Origin: Andreprevotia lacus DSM 23236
GTDB taxonomy: Bacteria > Pseudomonadota > Gammaproteobacteria > Burkholderiales > Chitinibacteraceae
Direction of reading: 5' to 3'
Assembly: GCF_900176275.1 (NCBI RefSeq)
Contig: NZ_FWXD01000022.1
Coordinates: forward strand, 1 to 64,000
DNA length: 64,000 bases
In this document: piece after piece, positions 46,344 to 54,233 of the stretch
How positions within the stretch are numbered: position 1 is the stretch's first letter
Layout: each line of letters opens with the position of its first letter
The notes under the pieces: generated by a model
Seen by the model: the letters and a program-made list of their open reading frames with translations, nothing else
What the model was told of the DNA's origin: nothing
Databases searched by the model: none
Made by a program: the position numbers and the translations under genes

Positions 46344-49300
46344 TTTGCGACTCCTTGTTCTTCTTCGGCACGCGGCCCGTCCAGCCACTCGACCTTCTTC
46401 ATCTTGCGCAGTACGACGAACTCGTCGCGGTTGCTGCCTACGGTGCCGTAGTAGTTGAAGCCCCAGGCCTGCTGCGCATAGCCGCCTATCATGTGCGTGG
46501 GCTTGAGCACCGTACGCGTGACCGAGTTGTGGATGCCGCCGCGCTTGCCCGATGTTTCGGCGCCGGGCACGTTCACGATCTTTTCCTGTGCGTGGTACAT
46601 CAGGCACATGCCTTGCGGCACGCGCTGGCTCACCACTACGCGCGCGGTCAGCGTGCCGTTGACGTTGAAGACCTCGACCCAGTCGTTGTCCTTGATGCCG
46701 GCTTGTTTGGCTTCTGCCTCGGAAATCCACACGTGCGGGCCGCCGCGCGACAGCGTGAGCATGCGCAGGTTGTCCGAATAGGTGGAGTGGATGCCCCATT
46801 TCTGGTGCGGCGTGATCCAGTTGAGCACCAGTTCGTGCTCGCCGTTGCCATGCTTGCCCAGCATGGGCTTGATGGTCTTGGTGTCGATGGCGGGCTTGTA
46901 GACGCACGAGCCTTCGCCGAAATCGAGCATCCAGCGGTGATCCTGGTAGAACTGCTGGCGGCCGGTCAGCGTGCGCCAGGGGATCAGCTCGTGCACATTG
47001 GTATAGCCGGCGTTGTAGCTGACCTCTTCCGATTCCAGCCCCGACCAGGTCGGTGCACTGATGATCTTGCGCGGCTGCGCCTGCACGTCGCGGAAGCGGA
47101 TCTTGTCGTGCTCGCGGCCGATGGCAAGGTGGCTGTGGTCGCGCCCGGTGATCTTCGACAATGCCTCCCAGGCCTTGACCGCAACGTGGCCGTTGGTTTC
47201 CGGTGCAAAGGTCAGGATCATTTCGGCCGCGTCGATCGCGGTATCCAGGCGCGGCCGGCCCTGGCTGACGCCCGGCTCGGTAACGACCTTGTTGAAGCCG
47301 GCGACTTCATGCACCTCGTGCCGGGTATCCCAGTTGATGCCCTTGCCGCCATTGCCGAGCTTGTCGAGCAGGGGGCCGATCGAGGTGAACTTCTTGTAGA
47401 TGTCGTTGTAGTTGCGCTCGACCACGGTCATGTTCGGCGCGGTCTTGCCCGGAATCAGCTCGCATTCGCCCTTTTTCCAGTCCTTGGGTTCCAGCGGCTG
47501 ACCAAGCTCGCCCGGCGTGTCGTGCAGCAGCGGGGTCAGTACCAAGTCCTTGCGCGTGCCCAGATAGGGGCCGCCGATTTCGCTGAATTTCTTCGCCAGC
47601 AGCTTGTAGATTTCCCAGTCGGTCTTGCTTTCCCACAGCGGCTGCACGGCTTCGGACAGCGGGTGGATGAAGGGGTGCATGTCGGACGTGTTGAGGTCGT
47701 CCTTTTCATACCAGGTGGCCGTCGGCAGCACGATGTCGCCATACAGGCAGGTGGTGCTCATGCGGAAATCGAGCACGGTCAGCAGATCGAGCTTGCCTTC
47801 GGCGGCTTCTTCGCGCCAGGTGACCTCGGACGGGCGGATTGCGTCGGCTTCGTCGGCGAACAGCGCGTTTTGCGTGCCCAGCAGGTATTTGAGGAAGTAT
47901 TCGTGCCCCTTGCCGCTGGAGCCGAGAATGTTGGAACGCCAGACGAACATATTGCGCGGGAAATTGGCCGGGTTGTCCGGGTCGTCGCAACTCATGTGCA
48001 GCTTGCCGGCCTTGAGCTGTGCGGCAGCATAGGCGGCCGGGTCTTGCCCGGCGGCTTCGGCGGCGGCAACCACTTCCAGCGGGTTGGTCTGCAACTGCGG
48101 GCAGGACGGCAACCAGCCCATGCGTTCGGACTTGGCATTCAGGTCCAGCATGCTCATGCGGCCATAGCGGCCGGCATCGGCAGTCGGCGCGAGGATTTCG
48201 TCGACGGCCAGCTTTTCATGCCGCCACTGGCTGGTGTGCGCATAGAAGAAGCTGGTGCCGTTCATCTGGCGTGGCGGGCGTTGCCAGTCGGCGGCGAAAG
48301 CCAGCGGTGCCCAGCCGAATTGCGGGCGCAGCTTTTCCTGCCCCACATAGTGCGCCCAGCCACCGCCGCTCTGACCAATGCAGCCGCACATCATCAGCAG
48401 ATTGATGATGCCGCGGTAGGTCATGTCCATGTGGTACCAGTGATTGAGTGCGGCGCCGACGATGACCATGCTGCGGCCATTCGTATCGTGCGCGTTCTGC
48501 GCAAACTCGCGCGCCACCTGGATCACCAGTTCGGGCTTCACGCCGGTATGCTTGAACTGCCAGGCCGGGGTGTAGGGCACATCGTCGAAATAGGATGCCG
48601 CCACATTGTTGCCGCCCAGCCCGCGATCAATCCCGTAGTTGGCCATCTGCAGGTCATACACGGTGCTGACCAGCGCCGTGCTGCCATCGGCCAGGCGCAG
48701 GCGCTTGACCGGCACATTGCGCACCAGCAGATCGTCGTGCTCGGCACCGAAGTATGGGAAGCCGACACCGGCCACGTCGTCGCACTGGTCAATCAAGGAC
48801 AGCAGTGGGTCGACGCTGCGGCCAGAGCCGCCATCCTTCAGCTCCAGGTTCCAGCGGCCGACCTTTTCACCATCGTTGACCTTGCCCTCGCCCCAGCGAA
48901 AGCCAATAGTGCCGTTGGGCACTACCAGATCGCCGCTGGTGGCATCGATCTGCAGCGTCTTCCATTCGGGGTTGTTGGCCTCGCCATGATTGGCGTCGAG
49001 ATGCGAGGCGCGCAGGAAATGATCCGGCACCAGCACGCCGTTTCGTTCCTTGAGCATCACCAGCATGGGCATGTCGGTGTATTGCTTCACATAGCCGGTG
49101 AAGTAGGCAGACTTGCCGGCAAGGTGGAATTCCTTGAGCACCACATGGCCCATGGCCATGGCCAGCGCGGCATCCGTGCCCTGGCGCGGCGCCAGCCAGA
49201 TGTCGCCGAACTTGGCCATTTCGCCGAAGTCGCTCGAAACCGCGACGGTCTTGGTGCCCTTGTAGCGCACTTCGGTATAGAAGTGGGCATCCGGTGTGCG

Positions 49301-50077
49301 GGTCATCGGCACGTTGGAGCCCCACACCATCAGGTAGGTGCTGTTGTACCAGTCGGCCGATTCGGGCACGTCGGTCTGTTCACCCCAGATTTGCGGGCTG
49401 GCCGGCGGCAGGTCGCAATACCAGTCGTAGAACGACAGGCAGGCACCGCCCAGCAGGCTCAGATAACGCGCGCCAGCGGCATAGCTGACCATGGACATGG
49501 CCGGAATGGGCGAAAAACCGACGATGCGGTCCGGGCCGTATTGCTTGATGGTGAGCGCATTGGCAGCCGCGATGATTTCGGTGGCGGTTTCCCAGTCGGC
49601 GCGCACGAAGCCGCCCTGGCCGCGCACGCTCTTGTAGCGCGCGGCCCGCTCCGGGTCCTGGCTGATATGCGCCCATGCGGCGATCGGGTCCATGCTCTTG
49701 CGCGCTTCGCGCCACATTTCGATCAGCCGGCCACGGATCATCGGGTATTTCACGCGCTGCGCCGAATACACATACCAGCTGTAGGACGCGCCACGCGGGC
49801 AACCGCGCGGTTCGTGGTTGGGCAGGTCGGGCCGGGTACGCGGGTAATCGGTCTGCTGGGTTTCCCATGTGATCAGGCCGTTTTTCACATACACCTTCCA
49901 CGAACAGGACCCGGTGCAGTTCACCCCGTGGGTGGAACGCACGATCTTGTCGTGTTGCCAGCGGCTGCGATAGGCGTTTTCCCACTGGCGGTCTTCCGCG
50001 ACGACCGCGCCATGTCCGTCCGCGAAGGTGGACTGCACGCGGGACATGAACTTCAGCCGGTCCAAAAAGTGGCTCAT
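46340..50077 (-). CDS. narG: Respiratory nitrate reductase alpha subunit NarG
   Basis: This 1245-aa molybdopterin enzyme starts MSHFLDRLKFMSRV, with CAGGAG upstream. The N-terminal FS0 cluster site is HGVNCTGSCSWKVYVKNG, with the substrate-channel RGCPRGASYSWYVYSAQR. The molybdenum Asp ligand region is YNSTYLMVWGSNVPMTRTPDAHF (part LMVWGSNVPMTRTPD). Length is standard for NarG. No Tat signal beyond the usual vestigial N-terminus is seen, so the enzyme faces the cytoplasm. Confidence 0.97.
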   Translation of the reverse strand: MSHFLDRLKFMSRVQSTFADGHGAVVAEDRQWENAYRSRWQHDKIVRSTHGVNCTGSCSWKVYVKNGLITWETQQTDYPRTRPDLPNHEPRGCPRGASYSWYVYSAQRVKYPMIRGRLIEMWREARKSMDPIAAWAHISQDPERAARYKSVRGQGGFVRADWETATEIIAAANALTIKQYGPDRIVGFSPIPAMSMVSYAAGARYLSLLGGACLSFYDWYCDLPPASPQIWGEQTDVPESADWYNSTYLMVWGSNVPMTRTPDAHFYTEVRYKGTKTVAVSSDFGEMAKFGDIWLAPRQGTDAALAMAMGHVVLKEFHLAGKSAYFTGYVKQYTDMPMLVMLKERNGVLVPDHFLRASHLDANHGEANNPEWKTLQIDATSGDLVVPNGTIGFRWGEGKVNDGEKVGRWNLELKDGGSGRSVDPLLSLIDQCDDVAGVGFPYFGAEHDDLLVRNVPVKRLRLADGSTALVSTVYDLQMANYGIDRGLGGNNVAASYFDDVPYTPAWQFKHTGVKPELVIQVAREFAQNAHDTNGRSMVIVGAALNHWYHMDMTYRGIINLLMMCGCIGQSGGGWAHYVGQEKLRPQFGWAPLAFAADWQRPPRQMNGTSFFYAHTSQWRHEKLAVDEILAPTADAGRYGRMSMLDLNAKSERMGWLPSCPQLQTNPLEVVAAAEAAGQDPAAYAAAQLKAGKLHMSCDDPDNPANFPRNMFVWRSNILGSSGKGHEYFLKYLLGTQNALFADEADAIRPSEVTWREEAAEGKLDLLTVLDFRMSTTCLYGDIVLPTATWYEKDDLNTSDMHPFIHPLSEAVQPLWESKTDWEIYKLLAKKFSEIGGPYLGTRKDLVLTPLLHDTPGELGQPLEPKDWKKGECELIPGKTAPNMTVVERNYNDIYKKFTSIGPLLDKLGNGGKGINWDTRHEVHEVAGFNKVVTEPGVSQGRPRLDTAIDAAEMILTFAPETNGHVAVKAWEALSKITGRDHSHLAIGREHDKIRFRDVQAQPRKIISAPTWSGLESEEVSYNAGYTNVHELIPWRTLTGRQQFYQDHRWMLDFGEGSCVYKPAIDTKTIKPMLGKHGNGEHELVLNWITPHQKWGIHSTYSDNLRMLTLSRGGPHVWISEAEAKQAGIKDNDWVEVFNVNGTLTARVVVSQRVPQGMCLMYHAQEKIVNVPGAETSGKRGGIHNSVTRTVLKPTHMIGGYAQQAWGFNYYGTVGSNRDEFVVLRKMKKVEWLDGPRAEEEQGVAK

Positions 50078-50197
50078 CTGATTTCTCCTGGAAGGCTGCG
50101 GTGCGCAGCCGGACTCCTGCATTGACGATGCCACTTTAGGATTTTGCGCAGCGCTGGCCCATTCATCGGAGGGAGGGGGTAGGCAAGGCAGTGGGAC

Positions 50198-50213
50198 TAG
50201 TCCGGAAGGACTA
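50198..50213. promoter_or_regulatory. Candidate NarL-type box upstream of narG
   Basis: TAGTCC-GGAA-GGACTA is a perfect 16-bp inverted repeat about 121 bp before the narG start. The length and symmetry match the NarL/NarP 7-2-7 arrangement (TACYYMT arms), but with G at the third arm position. The last bases of the right arm coincide with the terminal CTAG of the repeat at 50211-50482. A similar box precedes narK1. Confidence 0.5.
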
Positions 50214-50482
50214 GGGCCTGTTAACACTTATTTCGCGCTTGCGCTGGGCCGCAAAGAGGTCAGCTACAAGGCACGCAACGCAGGCAATAACCGGTTATTG
50301 CCAAGGCGCGTAACGCCGTAGATGGCCTCTTTGCGGCCCAGCCCTGCGGGTTCGGGGTATTTCGGGCGGTTCGCTGCGTTGCAAACCGCTTGCGCTACCC
50401 GTACCGCGGCGCGTTCTGCGCCTTGCGCTCCATCCCGAACTACCCCGAACGCAAGCGTGAAATAAGTGTTAACAGGCCCTAG
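50211..50482. repeat. 272-bp nested palindromic MITE-like element
   Basis: Terminal inverted repeats of 33 bp (50211-50243 and 50450-50482) match at all but one position; they contain CCTGTTAACACTTATTTC. Inside are a 14-bp inverted pair GGGCCGCAAAGAGG / CCTCTTTGCGGCCC (50246-50259 and 50326-50339) around a perfect 20-bp palindrome at 50283-50302, then a second inverted pair around GTTCGGGGTA. No ORF is supported. Its right 66 bp recur at the window start. Confidence 0.8.
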
Positions 50483-50517
50483 GGGTAGTTCATCCGGCGG
50501 AGTGTGTTGAATGAAAG

Positions 50518-50541
50518 AAAGCCCGGCATTACCGGGCTTTT
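50518..50541. terminator. Hairpin terminator downstream of narK2
   Basis: A 9-bp stem AAAGCCCGG / CCGGGCTTT with loop CATTA has T and A runs on both sides, so it could act in both directions. It lies 260 bp after the narK2 stop, inside the first copy of the 67-bp direct repeat. Confidence 0.6.
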
Positions 50542-50587
50542 GATGCCGGTCATCCACGGATAAGCGGCTGAAGGGCATGGCAGGCGC
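50521..50587. repeat. 67-bp imperfect direct repeat, copy 1
   Basis: This copy shares 60 of 67 positions with 50735-50801, including TTTGATGCCGGTCATCCAC and a leading GCCCGG...CCGGGC hairpin. Between the copies lies GC-rich sequence without a recognisable gene. Confidence 0.7.
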
Positions 50588-50734
50588 GCTGAGGCTGGCA
50601 TGAGCGTGGATGCTTGATCCACAAAGCTCCATCGCACCACTGGCGAGCGCAGCGAGGCCCCCTCGCGGCGGCGAGGGCGGGGGCGTGGAATCAAACAGGG
50701 AGCGCCGCTGCTTCACCTTCAAAAGCCGGTCAGC

Positions 50735-50801
50735 GCCCGGCTTTGCCGGGCGTTTGATGCCGGTCATCCACCGATAAGCGGCCGAAAGGCATTGCAGGCG
50801 C
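50735..50801. repeat. 67-bp imperfect direct repeat, copy 2
   Basis: This is the second copy of the repeat at 50521-50587. It ends directly at the narK2 stop codon (50802-50804), so the duplication may have involved the 3' flank of narK2. Confidence 0.7.
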
Positions 50802-52184
50802 TCAGCAGGGCATGTCCGCACCCTTGCGGGCATAGAACCACCAGGTGACGGCCAGGCAGCTCAGGTAGAACACGATGAAGCAATACAGCGCCGCGTTCAG
50901 GCTGCCGGTATAGGCCAGCGAGGTGCCAAAGCTCTTGGGAATGAAGAAGCCGCCATAGGCACCCATGGCCCCGGCAAAGCCCAGTACGGCGGCGGCTTCG
51001 CGGTTGCCGTCCACCAATGCCTGCTTCTGTGCGGTCTCGCTGCTGCCGGCTGCGCGCTGGCGCTCGGTCATGAAGATCACCGGGATCATGCGGAAGGTCG
51101 AGCCGTTGCCGATGCCGGTCAGCGCGAACAGCATGATGAACATGGCCAGAAAGCCCTGAAAGCTGCCGGGGTTGCCGTTGCCGGGCAGGTAATGCATCAC
51201 GCCGAACACGGCGCCTATCATGGCGGCAAAGGTCAGCAGCGTGACACGGGCACCGCCAAGCTTGTCGGAAATCCAGCCACCGACCGGACGGGTCAGCGCA
51301 CCAACCAGCGGGCCGAGGAAGGCATAGGCCGTCGGATTGACGCCGGGGAACTGCGATTTGGTCAGCAATGCCAGGCCGGCGGAAAAACCGATGAAAGAAC
51401 CGAAAGTGCCCAGGTAGAGCCAGCACATCAGCCAGTTGTGGCGGCGGCGGAATATGACCGCCTGCTCGATGAACGACGATTTGGCGCCGGCAATGTCGTT
51501 CATGCCGAACCAGGCCGCCAGCGTGGCAACCAGCACCAGCGGTACGCCGAACCAGCCGGCATTCTGCAGCCAGACGGTTTTTTGCACGCCTTCCTTGACG
51601 TAAACATGGCCATCGCCAGCCAGTGCGCCAAACAGGCCGGCCGAGATCACCAGCGGAATGATGAACTGCACGGCACTGACGCCCAGGTTGCCGATGCCGG
51701 CATTCAGCCCGGTGGCCAGTCCCTTCTTGGCCTTGGGAAAAAAGAAGCTGATGTTGGCCATCGACGAGCTGAAATTGCCGCCGCCCAGCCCGCACAGCAG
51801 CGCGAGCACCAGCAAGGTCGGATAGCTGGTGCTGGGGTCACGTAGCGCAAAGGCCATGCCCAGGGTAGGGATCAACAGGCTGGCAGTGGAAATCACCGTC
51901 CATTTGCGGCCGCCGAAAATCGGCACCAGAAACGAGTAGAAAATCCGCAGCGTGGCGCCCGAGAGCGCCGGCAGCGCGGTCAGCCAGAACAGCTGATCCT
52001 TGGAAAACTGGAAACCGGCCTTGTCCAGATTGACCACAACCACCGACCAGAGCATCCACAAGCCGAAGGCCAGCATCAGCGCCGGGATGGAGATCCACAG
52101 GTTGCGGTAGGCAACCCACTCGCCATAGCTTTGCCAGAACTCGGTGTTTTCCGGTTCCCAGCGCTTTAGAACGTGCGTAGACAT
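50802..52184 (-). CDS. narK2: Nitrate/nitrite MFS transporter NarK2
   Basis: This 460-aa 12-helix transporter of the NNP family has YGEWVAYRNLWISIPALMLAFGLWMLWSVVVV, a nitrate signature GLGGGNFSSSMANISFFFPKAKKG (core GGGNFSSSMANISFFFP), and a later GGWISDKLGGARVT. It starts MSTHVLKRWEPENTEFW with CAGGAG upstream. The sequence style fits the nitrate/nitrite antiporter. It lies 28 bp after narK1. Confidence 0.93.
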   Translation of the reverse strand: MSTHVLKRWEPENTEFWQSYGEWVAYRNLWISIPALMLAFGLWMLWSVVVVNLDKAGFQFSKDQLFWLTALPALSGATLRIFYSFLVPIFGGRKWTVISTASLLIPTLGMAFALRDPSTSYPTLLVLALLCGLGGGNFSSSMANISFFFPKAKKGLATGLNAGIGNLGVSAVQFIIPLVISAGLFGALAGDGHVYVKEGVQKTVWLQNAGWFGVPLVLVATLAAWFGMNDIAGAKSSFIEQAVIFRRRHNWLMCWLYLGTFGSFIGFSAGLALLTKSQFPGVNPTAYAFLGPLVGALTRPVGGWISDKLGGARVTLLTFAAMIGAVFGVMHYLPGNGNPGSFQGFLAMFIMLFALTGIGNGSTFRMIPVIFMTERQRAAGSSETAQKQALVDGNREAAAVLGFAGAMGAYGGFFIPKSFGTSLAYTGSLNAALYCFIVFYLSCLAVTWWFYARKGADMPC

Positions 52185-52212
52185 GATGTACTCCTGAGAT
52201 GAGAAAACTGGG

Positions 52213-53502
52213 TCATTGTTGGGCGGGGCGTGCTGCGTGCTGGGCAAGCACCTGTTCGCCCAGCGCAACGCTTTCCGCACGGAAACTGAAGTGCATCCAC
52301 ACCAGCGATACGCAGACGGTGCCGTACAGCAGCATGAAGCAGCTGGAACGCACACCCGTCAGGTCAAGCAGTGCGCCGAACAGGATGGGCAGCACGAAGC
52401 CCCCGAGGCCGCCGGCCAGCCCGACCATGCCCGACACCGCACCGATGTGGTCGGGGAAGTCGTTGGAAATGAATTTGAAAACCGATGCCTTGCCCACGGC
52501 CATGGCGATGCCGACGACGAACAGCAGCAAGGTGAACGGCAGTGCGGTCAGCCCGATGTGGAAATCCTGCGGGCCGCCGACGGTGAGGATGCTGAACCGG
52601 GTTTGCGGGTAGCTGAGCAGGAAGAATGCCACCCAGCACACCCACATCACCCACCAGGTGGTCTTGTAGGCGCCGTAGCGGTCGGAAATCCAGCCGCCCA
52701 GTGCGCGCAGCACGCCGCCGGGCAGCGAGAAGCAGGCCGCCAGCAGCGCGGCGGTCTTCATGTCGAAGCCGTATTCGCCGATGTAGTACTTGGTCATCCA
52801 CAGTGCCAGCGCGACATAGCCGCCGAAGACCACCGAGTAATACTGGCAGTAGCGCCATACGCGCGGATCACGCAGCATTGCCAGTTGCTCGCGCAGGGTG
52901 ACGCTGCGCGAGACCAGATGCTCAGGCTTGCTGCGCGAACCCACCCAGAACAGGATGGCGGTCACCAGCATGGCCACCGCGTAGACCTTGGGTACGATGG
53001 TCCAGCTGCCGCCAGCGGCAACGATCAGCGCGGGGGCGACGAACTTGGTGAGCGCCGAACCCGAATTGCCTGCGCCGAAAATGCCCATGGCCAGCCCTTG
53101 CCGCTCCCGTGGAAACCAGCGCGCCACGTAGGGGGTGCCAACCGAGAACGCGCCGCCGGCCAGACCGACGAACAGTGCCAGCACCAGAAAGTGCCAGTAG
53201 GCCGTGGCATGGCTCATCAACCAGATGGGCGCTACGGTGGACAGCATCAGCACGAACAGCACGATGCGCCCGCCAAAGCGGTCGGTCCAGATGCCCAGCG
53301 GCACCCGCACCAGTGAGCCGGTCAGTACCGGCATGGCGGCCAGCAGGCCGAACTCTGTTTCGCTCAGGCCGAGACTGGTCTTGATCGGAATGCCCAGTAC
53401 CGCAAACATCATCCACACGGCAAAGCAGATGGTGAAGGCGAAGGTGCTGGAGACCAGCACGCTGATGGCCCCGGGCGGGATATGCGACGCTTGCTTGCTC
53501 AT
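52213..53502 (-). CDS. narK1: Nitrate MFS transporter NarK1
   Basis: This 429-aa NNP-family transporter has FAVWMMFAVLGIPIKTSLGLSETEFGLL, RVPLGIWTDRFGGR, the nitrate signature GLAGGAFSVGTPYVARWFPRERQGLAMGIFGAGNSGSA (core GAGNSGSA), and GGWISDRYGAYK. This type is usually the nitrate/proton symporter. The ATG at 53502 has AGGAGGAG upstream. It is the first gene of the 20-kb minus-strand nitrate block. Confidence 0.93.
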   Translation of the reverse strand: MSKQASHIPPGAISVLVSSTFAFTICFAVWMMFAVLGIPIKTSLGLSETEFGLLAAMPVLTGSLVRVPLGIWTDRFGGRIVLFVLMLSTVAPIWLMSHATAYWHFLVLALFVGLAGGAFSVGTPYVARWFPRERQGLAMGIFGAGNSGSALTKFVAPALIVAAGGSWTIVPKVYAVAMLVTAILFWVGSRSKPEHLVSRSVTLREQLAMLRDPRVWRYCQYYSVVFGGYVALALWMTKYYIGEYGFDMKTAALLAACFSLPGGVLRALGGWISDRYGAYKTTWWVMWVCWVAFFLLSYPQTRFSILTVGGPQDFHIGLTALPFTLLLFVVGIAMAVGKASVFKFISNDFPDHIGAVSGMVGLAGGLGGFVLPILFGALLDLTGVRSSCFMLLYGTVCVSLVWMHFSFRAESVALGEQVLAQHAARPAQQ

Positions 53503-53603
53503 GATGACTGCTCCTCCTGTCATTGCTTCTGGTAGACAAGCTTAAAAACCCTGCTGGCATGTCGCCATTCGCCAGCGGAGGGGGCAGGGCGAGGCAGAGG
53601 GAT

Positions 53604-53619
53604 TAGTTCGTGTGAACTA
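53604..53619. promoter_or_regulatory. Candidate NarL-type box upstream of narK1
   Basis: TAGTTC-GTGT-GAACTA is a perfect 6-4-6 inverted repeat about 102 bp before narK1 and 99 bp before the divergent hemerythrin gene. It has the same layout and near-identical arms as the box before narG. A 7-2-7 NarL reading fits apart from the third arm base. It could serve both divergent genes. Confidence 0.5.
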
Positions 53620-53717
53620 TGGCGGCCCGTGCGCGGGTGCCGGCACACTGGCATTCCGGCATCGAGCGACGGGTTTTGCGTGGCGTTTGATGCGATTGCC
53701 TTGCAGGAGAGCCAGCC

Positions 53718-54233
53718 ATGTGGCCATCGGATGACGCATCCTTTCCCCGTTTTGATGAACCGGTAGGCATGCTGACCGCGTGCCACGACAAGGTGCGTCG
53801 TTTTGCCGCGCTGGGCTTGAAGCTGGAGACGCATCTGGCCGAACACGGCGCAGATGGGCAGGCAGCGGGTGCAGCGGAGCAGATACTGCGTTATTTCGAC
53901 ATCGCTGCGCCGCTGCACCACGCCGACGAGGAGGAAGACCTGTTCCCGGCCTTGCGCGCCCTGGATGATGCGCAGCTGCATGCGGCGCTGTCCCGCATCG
54001 AAGCCGAACACGTAGCGCTGGCCGCACTGTGGCAGGCGGTACGGTCCTGGTTGCTGGCGGTTGTGGCAGGGCAGGTGCTGCCTGCACCAAATGCCTTGAG
54101 CGAGTTCGCACGGGCTTACCCGGCCCATGCTGCCGATGAGGAGGCGCTGCTTTACCCGGCCGCGGCCAGGCTTGCCCCCGAGGTGCTGGCGCAGATAGGG
54201 CAGCGCATGCAAGCGCGCCGTGGTGCCGCATGA
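53718..54233 (+). CDS. Hemerythrin-domain protein
   Basis: This 171-aa protein has the four-helix hemerythrin pattern of iron ligands: MLTACHDKVRRF, HHADEEEDLFPALRAL, EAEHVALAALW, and PAHAADEEALLYPAA. Such proteins bind O2 or NO at a di-iron site. It overlaps nnrS by ATGA, so the two are co-translated, pointing to a role in NO handling. It is divergent from narK1. Confidence 0.9.
   Translation: MWPSDDASFPRFDEPVGMLTACHDKVRRFAALGLKLETHLAEHGADGQAAGAAEQILRYFDIAAPLHHADEEEDLFPALRALDDAQLHAALSRIEAEHVALAALWQAVRSWLLAVVAGQVLPAPNALSEFARAYPAHAADEEALLYPAAARLAPEVLAQIGQRMQARRGAA

Noticed and set aside
46355-50125. A very long plus-strand open frame (1256 codons) opposite narG
   Set aside because: It is antisense to narG, whose motifs and cofactor ligands are unmistakable. 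Its residue composition is typical of a reverse-frame shadow in GC-rich DNA.
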